NCBI GenBank assembly: GCA_001724025.1
Contig: MEDJ01000005.1
Coordinates: forward strand, 1 to 64,000
Length of the DNA: 64,000 bases
Reading direction: 5' to 3'
Source of the DNA: Acidobacteria bacterium SCN 69-37
GTDB taxonomy: Bacteria > Acidobacteriota > Vicinamibacteria > Vicinamibacterales > SCN-69-37
Part shown: positions 35,620-43,168 of the stretch, piece by piece
How positions within the stretch are numbered: position 1 is the stretch's first letter
Layout: the number at the start of each line of letters is the position of its first letter
Position numbers and translations under genes: made by a program
Notes under the pieces: model-generated
What the model saw: only the letters and a program-made list of their open reading frames with translations
What the model was told of the DNA's origin: nothing
Databases searched by the model: none

Positions 35620-36243
35620 GTGCCCCTGGTTCCGCGCTTCGAATTCGATGCGGCGTACGTCGAACGCCTCACCAGCGGCGACGAGACGACCGAGCGTCAT
35701 TTCACGGAGTATTTCGGCGATCTCCTCGCGATCAAACTGCGCTCGCGCCTGCGCTCGCCCGCCCTCATCGATGACGTGAAACAGGAGACCTTTCTGCGCG
35801 TGCTGACGACGCTGCGGCGCAAGGGGGGCCTGGTGTCGGCCGGCGGCCTCGGCGCATTCGTCAACACCACCTGCAACAACGTGCTGTTCGAAACCTACAG
35901 GGCCGAAACGCGCCGCCGCCAGAACGTGCCCGAGGACGAGACGCCGCTCGAAGCCCCGACCGCCAGCGTCGAGACGGTGATGCTCGATGCCGACGAGCAC
36001 GCGCTCGTGCGCCGGGCGATCGCCGAATTACCCGCGAAGGACCGCGACCTGCTCCGCTCGCTCTTCTTCGAGGAACGCGACAAGGACGAACTCTGCCGGA
36101 CGCTGGGCGTCGACCGGCAGTACCTGCGCGTGCTGCTGCACCGCGCCAAGGGCCGGTTCCGCACGGCGTTCGCGAGCCTCGACACGGGCGCCGTCGCGTC
36201 CGGCGGCCGCGGTGAAACGTCCGGCCGGGACGATGCACCATGA
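35620..36243 (+). CDS. ECF-type RNA polymerase sigma factor
   Basis: 207 residues from the GTG at 35620. Region 2 is seen around LIDDVKQETFLRVLTTLRRKG with GAFVNTTCNNVLFETYRAE; region 4 has LLRSLFFEERDKDELCRTLGVDRQYLRVLLHRAKGR as its helix-turn-helix. TATCAT (35605-35610) may be the -10 box, close to the start. An upstream in-frame ATG (35545) lies inside element A, so it is unlikely. The gene overlaps or abuts an anti-sigma gene (ATGA at 36240), the common pairing. The targets are unknown; the operon itself is the first guess. Confidence 0.9.
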   Translation: MPLVPRFEFDAAYVERLTSGDETTERHFTEYFGDLLAIKLRSRLRSPALIDDVKQETFLRVLTTLRRKGGLVSAGGLGAFVNTTCNNVLFETYRAETRRRQNVPEDETPLEAPTASVETVMLDADEHALVRRAIAELPAKDRDLLRSLFFEERDKDELCRTLGVDRQYLRVLLHRAKGRFRTAFASLDTGAVASGGRGETSGRDDAP

Positions 36244-36257
36244 AGGAGCAGACGTCC

Positions 36258-36905
36258 ATGGAACACGAAGACGCCGTTCGCACGCTGGCTCCGGAACGTT
36301 ACCTGCTCGGCGAGATGGACGAGCCGGAGCGCGACGCGTTCGAAGCGCACTACTTTGCGTGCGCCATCTGTGCCGAATCGGTGCGGACGGGGACGATCCT
36401 GGCCGACGCGGCACAATCCGGACACGTATCGCCCGGCGTCACCCAGTTCGTGACGGCAATCGCACGTCCGGCGCCGCGGCGCTCGCGCGCGTGGATGCCG
36501 CTGGCCGCGGCCGCCGCGCTCGCGCTCGTCACCGGCTACCAGACGTTCGTCACCATCCCCGGTCTTCGCCGCGCCCTGGACGCCCCGCAGGCGTTGGCGC
36601 CCATCGCTCTGGCGCCTGCGAGTCGCGGCGAGGGGGCGGTCGTCACGCGCGATCGGACGATGGGCAGCATCGCGCTGGCCCTCGACATCAACGCCGATGC
36701 GGCGGCCTCGCGGCTGGTCTATGATTTGCGCACCGACGATGGCGGCGTCGTCCTGTCCGGGCAGGCCCCGGTCCCTCCCCAGGGCACGCCACTGCTGTTG
36801 CTGATACCTGGCACTTCACTGACGTCAGGCCAGTACGTGATCGTCGTACGAGAGGCCGATGCGCCCGGTCGCGAGATCGGGACCTATCGATTCATCGTGC
36901 GATGA
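36258..36905 (+). CDS. Zinc-finger (ZAS-type) anti-sigma factor, membrane-anchored
   Basis: 215 residues. The N-terminal anti-sigma domain has the zinc motif H-x3-C-x2-C (EAHYFACAICAESV). One membrane helix (WMPLAAAAALALVTGYQ) is followed by a ~115-residue periplasmic part ending in a beta-sandwich-like SGQYVIVVREADAPG and TYRFIV. It should hold the ECF sigma factor inactive at the membrane until a periplasmic signal arrives. AAGGAG at 36243-36248 favours the ATG at 36258; an ATG at 36240 overlaps the sigma stop. It is the second gene of the cassette that ends in a CHAT lipoprotein. Confidence 0.85.
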   Translation: MEHEDAVRTLAPERYLLGEMDEPERDAFEAHYFACAICAESVRTGTILADAAQSGHVSPGVTQFVTAIARPAPRRSRAWMPLAAAAALALVTGYQTFVTIPGLRRALDAPQALAPIALAPASRGEGAVVTRDRTMGSIALALDINADAAASRLVYDLRTDDGGVVLSGQAPVPPQGTPLLLLIPGTSLTSGQYVIVVREADAPGREIGTYRFIVR

Positions 36906-36930
36906 CCGTGCTGGCTCAAAAGGAGCCCGC

Positions 36931-37719
36931 ATGGACCTCGCACGCCGCTTCCTGTTCAACGGTTACGCCTGCGCCTACAGCGGCCGCGTGTACCGGCCGA
37001 AGGACATCACGATCCCGTCGCCGGCATCGGCGGCCCTGTCGGTGGCCGGCGGGTTGTCGACCGCCGAGGGCAAGCGTCAGCGATTCCTGCCCTACCTGAG
37101 CGTCGGCAAGTCCGCCGCGTCGGCCAAGGGACAGTTCGACGAACGCAAGCGTGCCGTCGAGATGACACACGGCCGGATCGGCGAAGACGCGCTGACGTCG
37201 TCGACCGTCTGCACGGCCACCACCGAGGATATTTCGATGGACGACGGGCGCTTCAAGGTGAAGTACCTGCACGCTGTCGTCCACGCCTCGAGCCCGTCGG
37301 CGAACAACGAGCCCCCGATTCGTCTGGGCCGGCAGACGGTCATTCGCGGCGTGTCAATCGATGGACACGAACTGGCGGTGACGATCGATCAGAGTTTTCT
37401 GGCCGTCCGATCGTTCGACGCGATCGTGAAGACGGTCGATCGCAAGCGCGCCCCCGTGTTCGAGGCGTCGAAGGAGTGCATCTACACGTCGGTCGTGCGC
37501 GGACTGACGTGGGTCGATCGGCCGCACCCCGACGCGGTGATCGACGGGCACCTGATCCAGGTGCCGGACTTCGGCCGCGTGTACTTCGGCGAGTTGTTCA
37601 TCCAGCGCGCGTCGTGGCGGATGACGCTGCTGCGGGCGCACCTCGGGTCACCCATCGGTCTGCGCGTGGGCTTCGTCGACGTCGGCGCCAACGGGTCGTG
37701 GTACCCGCCCACGACATAG
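36931..37719 (+). CDS. Unidentified 262-residue cytoplasmic protein of the CHAT cassette
   Basis: I do not recognise this protein. The ATG at 36931 has AAAGGAG just upstream. It has no signal peptide or membrane helix. The N-terminal part is RFLFNGYACAYSGRVYRPKD; the rest looks mostly beta-stranded (FKVKYLHAVVHAS, LGRQTVIRGVSIDGHELAV, HLIQVPDFGRVYFGELFI). It ends with LRAHLGSPIGLRVGFVDVG. Its place between the anti-sigma gene (26 bases) and the CHAT gene (3 bases) suggests that it works with them, as a substrate, adaptor or reporter. That is inference only. Its composition is like that of the neighbours. Confidence 0.75.
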   Translation: MDLARRFLFNGYACAYSGRVYRPKDITIPSPASAALSVAGGLSTAEGKRQRFLPYLSVGKSAASAKGQFDERKRAVEMTHGRIGEDALTSSTVCTATTEDISMDDGRFKVKYLHAVVHASSPSANNEPPIRLGRQTVIRGVSIDGHELAVTIDQSFLAVRSFDAIVKTVDRKRAPVFEASKECIYTSVVRGLTWVDRPHPDAVIDGHLIQVPDFGRVYFGELFIQRASWRMTLLRAHLGSPIGLRVGFVDVGANGSWYPPTT

Positions 37720-37722
37720 GCG

Positions 37723-40164
37723 ATGCGGGTCTTCGTCGTGCTGGTCTGGCTGCTCGCCTCGGCGTGCGGCCGGACGACCGTGCCGGACGCAACGCAGACG
37801 TACGAGTCGGCGCGGACGGCCGTGCTGCGCGGCGACCTGCAGTTGGCGACTGCCCTGACCACGCAGGCCCTCGACGCCGTAACGGCCGACGCGCGGGCCA
37901 CGGCGCGACTTCACCTGCTCCAGGCGGAAATCGCGCTGATGCGGCGCGACGTGGACGGGGCCTCTCCGCTGATTGACGCGCCGCTGCCCTCGGGGCCCGG
38001 CTTCGAACCGCTCGAAGCCCGCCGCCTCTACCTGGCCGGATACCGACAGGTGGTGAGGGGCGACATCGCCGGCGCCGTGACCACGCTCGACACGGCCATG
38101 GCACGCGCGTCCGCTGCGGGTGCCGCAGACATCGGCCGCGACGCGGCCAACCTGGCCGGTCAGGCGCTGCTGCGCCTCGGGCGTTTCACGGACGCCGACG
38201 CCCGCCTGCTCGCGGCGCGGCAGGAGGCCCGAGCCGCGGGCGATCACCTGCACGAATCCCTTCTGCTCGGCACGCTCGGCATGGGTCAACTCGTGCGCGA
38301 GCGGTACGACGCTGCGCTCGGCTGGTTCGAGCAGGCCCTCGCCTTCCGCGAATTCGACACGTACATGAGTTACGCCGCCGTGCTGTCGAACGCCGGACTC
38401 TGCTACGCGCGGCTCGGCGAGTTCGATCGGGCGCTGGCCCTGCAGCAGCGCGCGGTGCTGCTGCACGAAGCGCGCAACGTGCCCGCGTACCTGGAGCAGG
38501 CGCTCGGCGAACTCGGCCACACGCACCTGCTGCGCGGCAATGCGGTCGAGGCCGTCGAGTTGCTCGGGCGCGCCCGCGAAGTGGCCATGAAAGCCGGACG
38601 ATCGACCGATGCGGCGCTCTGGCTCGACAGTTCGGCCGCGGCGCTCATCGACCTGCAGCGCTGGGGGGATGCCGACCGGCTCAACGAGGAAGCCGTGACG
38701 CTGAAGCGCCAGCCAGGCGCGTCGCTCGCCCCGAACCTGATCAATCGCGCGCAGATTGCCCAGGGACGCGCGGCGTACGACGAAGCCATCACCGGCTTCC
38801 GCGCGGCGCTTGCCGACGACGAAGCGCCACTGTGGGTGCAGTGGCAGGCGCATGCAGGGCTCGGCAGCGTCTTCATCGGGACGGGCCGGACGGACGAGGG
38901 GCTCCGACAGTTCGAGCAGGCGCTCGCAGCTGTCGACGGTATTCGATCCACGCTGCTCGAACCCGAATACCGCATCACGTTCCTGTCGCGGATGATGCAC
39001 TTCTACCGCGTGTACGTGGACGCGCTCGTCGACGCGCGCCAGCCGCAGCGCGCGCTCGAGGTGGCCGATGCGAGCCGCGCGCGCGTGCTCGCCGAACGCC
39101 ACGGCGCGTCACCGGGCGCGCGCTTGTCGGCTTCTGCCCTCGTGACGCGGACCCGACGCGCCGGCGCCACGGCCGTCGCCTATTGGCTTGGCCCCGCGCG
39201 GTCGTTCGCCTGGATCGTCGACGGCCGCGGCGTCCGGCTCGTCCCGCTGCCGCCGGCCGCGGAGATCGATCGACTCGTGGCGGCACACCGCGCGTTCATC
39301 GAGCGCAGCCTTGGCGATCCGCGCCGCGTCTCCTCAGCGCCCGGCGACGCGCTGGCCGCCGCCGTCCTGGCGCCGGTGCTGCCCTATGTCCCCACAGGCG
39401 GCCGCGTCATCGTGGTACCGGACGGCAGCCTCCATGGCGTCAACCTCGAAACGCTGCCCGTGGGCGCGGACCGCCGGTACTGGATCGAGGACGTCACGAT
39501 CACCGTGGCCCCCGCGCTCGCGCTGGCCGGCGCACCGCACGCCACGCCTCCGCCGTCGTCGATGCTGCTCGTGGGTGACGCGCTCGATGCGGGCCAGGGC
39601 CTGGGCCGACTGCAATACGCCTCCGCCGAAATCGACGGCATCCGCCAGGCATTCGCACACACGCCGATGGTCATCCAGCGCGGCGCCGACGCCTCGCCGC
39701 GGGCGTTCCTCGCCGGATCACCGGGCCGGTTCTCCGCGATCCACTTCACGGCGCACGCCACGCCGAACGCGCAGAGTCCGCTCGATTCGTCGATCGAACT
39801 CTCGCCGGGCCCCGACGGCATCTTCAAGCTCTACGCGCGCGACATCGCGCAGCTGGCACTCGGTGCCGACCTGGTCACGATCTCGGCGTGTCGCAGCGCC
39901 GGCGATCGCGCCTACAGCGGCGAAGGACTCGTCGGCCTGGCGTGGGCGTTCATGCGGGCCGGCGCCGGGCACGTGGTGGCCGGCCTGTGGGACGTCGACG
40001 ACCAGTCGACGGCCACGCTGATGACCGACACCTACACGCAGCTGGCCTCCGGCCTGTCGCCCGCCGACGCGCTGCGTGCCGCGAAGCTCCACCTCATCGC
40101 CGCCGGCGGCAACTTCGCCAAGCCGTACTACTGGGCGCCGTTCCAGGTGTTCGTCGCACGGTAG
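37723..40164 (+). CDS. TPR-CHAT domain lipoprotein (caspase-like peptidase)
   Basis: 813 residues. The N-terminus VFVVLVWLLASAC is a lipoprotein signal (lipid at Cys15). Residues ~30-450 hold about ten TPR-like helical repeats (YDAALGWFEQALAF, GEFDRALALQQRAVLL). The C-terminal CHAT domain (about 520-813) has the His of HFTAHA (His678) and the Cys of TISACRSAG (Cys723), the catalytic pair of this caspase-like clan. It ends with the usual LWDVDDQSTATLM and LIAAGGNFAKPYYWAPFQVF. It is expected in the periplasm, anchored to a membrane, where TPRs could recruit a protein to be cut. It is the last gene before element B. Confidence 0.92.
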   Translation: MRVFVVLVWLLASACGRTTVPDATQTYESARTAVLRGDLQLATALTTQALDAVTADARATARLHLLQAEIALMRRDVDGASPLIDAPLPSGPGFEPLEARRLYLAGYRQVVRGDIAGAVTTLDTAMARASAAGAADIGRDAANLAGQALLRLGRFTDADARLLAARQEARAAGDHLHESLLLGTLGMGQLVRERYDAALGWFEQALAFREFDTYMSYAAVLSNAGLCYARLGEFDRALALQQRAVLLHEARNVPAYLEQALGELGHTHLLRGNAVEAVELLGRAREVAMKAGRSTDAALWLDSSAAALIDLQRWGDADRLNEEAVTLKRQPGASLAPNLINRAQIAQGRAAYDEAITGFRAALADDEAPLWVQWQAHAGLGSVFIGTGRTDEGLRQFEQALAAVDGIRSTLLEPEYRITFLSRMMHFYRVYVDALVDARQPQRALEVADASRARVLAERHGASPGARLSASALVTRTRRAGATAVAYWLGPARSFAWIVDGRGVRLVPLPPAAEIDRLVAAHRAFIERSLGDPRRVSSAPGDALAAAVLAPVLPYVPTGGRVIVVPDGSLHGVNLETLPVGADRRYWIEDVTITVAPALALAGAPHATPPPSSMLLVGDALDAGQGLGRLQYASAEIDGIRQAFAHTPMVIQRGADASPRAFLAGSPGRFSAIHFTAHATPNAQSPLDSSIELSPGPDGIFKLYARDIAQLALGADLVTISACRSAGDRAYSGEGLVGLAWAFMRAGAGHVVAGLWDVDDQSTATLMTDTYTQLASGLSPADALRAAKLHLIAAGGNFAKPYYWAPFQVFVAR

Positions 40165-40166
40165 CA

Positions 40167-40520
40167 AGAGATCAGGTACGACGCGTGCGACAGGTACGAC
40201 GGGCGAGTGGAGCCCCCGGGGCACTCGCCCCGGGGGGACTATCAGGTCAGGGACGACAGACGTCAGGACTGAGCTGGGACACGACCGGTCATCGAAGATA
40301 CGGAGAACGCCATCACCGGTGACCGTGGATCCGTGCGCGCCGTGTGCGGCACTGCACACGAACAGCAGACGCGAGCAAGGACGGGCGACAGCCCCCATAC
40401 GGCGATCGTCCGGAGCAGCGGAATGGCCCCCCCGCAACTGAAAGACAGTCCCCCCGGGGCGAGTGCCCCGGGGGCTCCGGTCGCCTGTCGTCCCCGTCGT
40501 ACCTGTCGTACCTGATCTCT
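40167..40520. repeat. Inverted-repeat element B (74-base arms)
   Basis: The left arm 40167-40240 and right arm 40447-40520 are complementary: the outer 16 and inner 32 bases match exactly and the middle is diverged. The arms combine AGAGATCAGGTACGAC, GTACGAC-type units also found in element A, and a palindrome GGAGCCCCCGGGGCACTCGC. About 206 bases lie between the arms, with nothing coding. No transposase or clear target duplication is seen. The length of about 354 bp would suit a MITE. Confidence 0.85.
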
Positions 40521-40567
40521 CTGTAACGCCTCCGCGTCATGTCGCACTACACGTGCGAGGAGGCGAC

Positions 40568-40924
40568 GTGGTCCAGTTCAGGGCATCCAGCGACATCGTG
40601 GTGTGGACGGGCGGTCTGCGCAGCCAGGCACTGGCGGCCGATCTCCGCTCCCGCCGCCGCACGATTTACGCATCGACTCCCTGCTCACACTTCAGCGGAC
40701 GCGTGGTCGACGCGACGGGGCGCGCCATCGAAGACGCGACGGTGACCGTGCCGCGCCACGCGATGTCGGCGCGGACCGACGATGGCGGCCGTTTCCGGCT
40801 GCCGCCGCTGCCCACGCAGGAACCGACGACGCTGTGGGTCTTCGCGAACGACCGACAGCAGCAGTATGAAATCGTCCAGGCCGGCGGCCGGTCCGCTGGC
40901 GTGATCATCCAGTTCGATCAGTGA
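40568..40924 (+). CDS. Carboxypeptidase-regulatory-like domain protein
   Basis: 118 residues from a GTG with GAGGAGG at 40557-40563. The motif FSGRVVDATGRAIEDATVTV followed by ARTDDGGRFRLPPLP is the carboxypeptidase-regulatory (transthyretin-like) beta-sandwich. No signal peptide, so it is probably cytoplasmic. It lies right after element B. It may belong to the CHAT cassette, since such small domains are common next to CHAT and ECF genes. In-frame translation upstream would read through the repeat and is unlikely. Confidence 0.75.
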   Translation: MVQFRASSDIVVWTGGLRSQALAADLRSRRRTIYASTPCSHFSGRVVDATGRAIEDATVTVPRHAMSARTDDGGRFRLPPLPTQEPTTLWVFANDRQQQYEIVQAGGRSAGVIIQFDQ

Positions 40925-41035
40925 CCGCCGTATCGATCACCTGATCGTTCCGCCCGCAGCCCACCCCACGCGCCCTCCACCACCGCGGCGCCGGAGCCTC
41001 ACCATCCGGCGCTGCCCGCCCTTCGCGACACCGCC

Positions 41036-41110
41036 CCGTATCGTGGCCCTCGTAGCCTCGTGGCCCTCGTAGCCATCACAGTCTGCGTAGCCCAGTGGCC
41101 TTGTAGCCCG
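41036..41110. repeat. Degenerate CGTAGCC/CGTGGCC repeats
   Basis: The stretch is built of CGTAGCCTCGTGGCCC-type units, with at least six CGTAGCC or CGTGGCC copies. The same 16-mer occurs at 63105-63138, also just past the 3' end of a minus-strand gene. The rest of 40925-41119 holds nothing recognisable. Confidence 0.7.
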
Positions 41111-41119
41111 ACCTTTTCT

Positions 41120-42262
41120 CTACTGCACCCTCACGAAGGCCATGCCGTCCGGGTTGTCCTCGGCCGCGATCGTCTTCACGACCGTCCACGAGTCCGGATC
41201 GATGATGGAGATCAGATCGTGCGCCATGGCCGTCATGTAGACGCGACCATTGGCCGGGTTGACGAGCAATGCGCCGGCGCCGCTGCCGAGGTTCTCGGTG
41301 ATGGCGCCTACCACCGCGCGCGACGCCACATCGATCTTCCACGCCCGCAGGTTGCCGCCCACCGGCCCGCCGGGGACTGCGGCGGGAGCGCCCTGGCGTG
41401 CGCCACCCGGCGCGCCGGCCGCACCGGGACCGCCACCGCGGCGAGCCCCGCCCCCGCCACGCGGTCCGGCCGGTGCGGATCCCATCACGTAGACGAACCG
41501 TCCGTCGGCGCTGTAGGCGCTGACGAACGGACTGCCGTCCACGTCCACGGTGAAGTCCGGTGTGCCGTCGATGCGGAAGAACGCCACCTGACGCGCCTGG
41601 CCGAGGTTCGTCACGAACTGCTGCTGATCCGGGCTGATGACGATGCGCTGGTTGCTCGTCTCCGTGGGCACGGTCTTCGCCACGCGCCGGCCGGGCACGT
41701 CGACGATCGAGATCGTGCGTCCCATGACGTTGCTCGTGACGATGGTCCGCTCGTCGGCCGACAGCGCGATCATGTGTGTCGTATTCGAGCCTGTCGGGAC
41801 GGTGCCGGTGATCTGGCGCGTCTCGGGATCGATCACGAGGATCGATTCCTTCAGCTCGGCCGTCACGTAGATCGTGCCGCTCGTCCTGCCAACCTGCACG
41901 TGGTGCGGCCGCTTGTAGTCGCCCGTGTCGAGCGTGTAGACGGTCTGGCAGTCCGACGTGCGGATGAAGTGGATCTCGTGTTCGTCGGTGCCCGGCTGCC
42001 CGACGGCTGAACTGCCATACGTCGGCACGTACGCCATGCGGCCGTCGGGCGAGAACTCGCCCTCGTGCGGTGCCACGCCCAGGTTCGCGGAGCGGCAGTG
42101 CAGGCGATCGGTCTCGGCGTCGTAGAGCGCCATGCCAGGCTGCTGCTTCGAGACGACCATCAACAGATATCGCGGGGTTGGCGCGGGCGCCTGCGCGGCG
42201 GCAGACACGGTCGTGGCCACCAGGGCCACCCCGACCAATCCCAGGGTGAATCGTACGCGCAT
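41120..42262 (-). CDS. YncE-like beta-propeller protein, exported
   Basis: 380 residues with a signal peptide (VGVALVATTVSAAAQ). It contains several ~40-residue YVTN-type repeats (IYVTAELKESILVIDPETRQ, ALSADERTIVTSNVMGRTIS, RVYMTAMAHDLISIIDPDS). A run of Gly, Ala, Arg and Pro (about residues 266-300) interrupts a blade. Such propellers are periplasmic and often associate with quinoprotein or cytochrome systems. It may bind a ligand without catalysis. It is divergent from the GntR regulator. Start: ATG at 42262, or 42265 one codon upstream. Confidence 0.88.
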   Translation of the reverse strand: MRVRFTLGLVGVALVATTVSAAAQAPAPTPRYLLMVVSKQQPGMALYDAETDRLHCRSANLGVAPHEGEFSPDGRMAYVPTYGSSAVGQPGTDEHEIHFIRTSDCQTVYTLDTGDYKRPHHVQVGRTSGTIYVTAELKESILVIDPETRQITGTVPTGSNTTHMIALSADERTIVTSNVMGRTISIVDVPGRRVAKTVPTETSNQRIVISPDQQQFVTNLGQARQVAFFRIDGTPDFTVDVDGSPFVSAYSADGRFVYVMGSAPAGPRGGGGARRGGGPGAAGAPGGARQGAPAAVPGGPVGGNLRAWKIDVASRAVVGAITENLGSGAGALLVNPANGRVYMTAMAHDLISIIDPDSWTVVKTIAAEDNPDGMAFVRVQ

Positions 42263-42395
42263 CACAGCCTCCTGACGGGTGAGCGGACGAGCGTAGCAGA
42301 CGCACGCCGCTCAGCGCCAGCCATGGATCGTGAGTGCGGACAACACACGTGTGACGAATCCGTGGCTGGAACCGATTACATGCAGGCGGGCGCTC

Positions 42396-42401
42396 TATAC
42401 T
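42396..42401 (+). promoter_or_regulatory. -10 box of the GntR gene, implying a leaderless mRNA
   Basis: TATACT lies 5 bases before the ATG at 42407, so a start point 6-7 bases downstream falls at the codon itself. No good -35 hexamer was seen. Confidence 0.5.
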
Positions 42402-42406
42402 GCGGC

Positions 42407-43168
42407 ATGCCTCGGTCGAAGCTGCCTGCCCCGGGAAACCTGTCCGATCGCGTCGTTGCCCACCTGATCGACTACACGCGCAGACACCGGCTGAAGGAAG
42501 GAGACGCGGTCCCGTCCGAGGGCACGCTGAGCCGCGAGCTCGAGGTGAGCCGCGGCGTCGTCCGCGAAGCCTACCGGTCACTGAAGGCGGCCGGCGTTCT
42601 CGACATCGCCAATGGCCGCACGCCGCGCGTCGGCCGGCTCAACAACCAGGCCATCACGCAGTTCCTCCACCACGCGCTGCACACCGAGCAGGCCTCGGCG
42701 GTCCACGCGCTCGACGTGCGTCAATCGCTGGAAGTGCGCGCCGCGGAACTGGCGGCGCTGAACCGATCGGACGACGCGGCCGCGGCGCTGACAGAGGCAG
42801 CGGCCGCCATGTGCGCGTCACTGACCCAGCGACGCCGCTTCGTCGACGCTGACGTCCGCTTTCACGAAATCCTTGGCGGCGCCACGGGCAATCCGCTATT
42901 CGAACTGCTCGGCAACGCGCTGCGCGAGGTCCTCGACGTGACGATCCGCGCCGGTTTCGACAGCCGACGGACCCGCGCCGAACGCGCGCGCGTCGCCGAG
43001 ATCCACGTCGCGATTGCCGACGCCGTGACCGCGCGCAGCGCCACGCGGGCGCGACGCACGATGCTCGTGCATTTCCGGGAAGCCACGGCGTTCGTCGTCG
43101 ATCGCGCCGGCCGGCCGCAGCCGTCCGCGCCGCGACGCCGACGCGTTACTCGAAGCGCGAAAGTGTGA
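42407..43168 (+). CDS. GntR/FadR family transcriptional regulator
   Basis: 253 residues. The N-terminal winged helix reads GDAVPSEGTLSRELEVSRGVVREAYRSLKAAG. The FCD-type effector domain follows (VRQSLEVRAAELAAL, FHEILGGATGNPLFELLG, HVAIADAVTARSATRARRTM). Such regulators respond to small organic acids or sugars. The divergently encoded YncE-like gene is the nearest target candidate. The start is set by TATACT just upstream. The 3' end overlaps the convergent YjbQ-like gene by 23 bases. Confidence 0.9.
   Translation: MPRSKLPAPGNLSDRVVAHLIDYTRRHRLKEGDAVPSEGTLSRELEVSRGVVREAYRSLKAAGVLDIANGRTPRVGRLNNQAITQFLHHALHTEQASAVHALDVRQSLEVRAAELAALNRSDDAAAALTEAAAAMCASLTQRRRFVDADVRFHEILGGATGNPLFELLGNALREVLDVTIRAGFDSRRTRAERARVAEIHVAIADAVTARSATRARRTMLVHFREATAFVVDRAGRPQPSAPRRRRVTRSAKV

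Noticed and set aside
40463-40567. N-terminal extension of the carboxypeptidase-regulatory-like protein
   Set aside because: The frame is open but encodes the repeat arm (PVVPVVPVVP); a good SD and GTG at 40568 give the proper start.
42364-42384. TGGAAC...TGCAG as a sigma-54 promoter before the GntR gene
   Set aside because: The GG and GC elements are 12 bases apart instead of 10, so it does not fit; the TATACT box is a better candidate.
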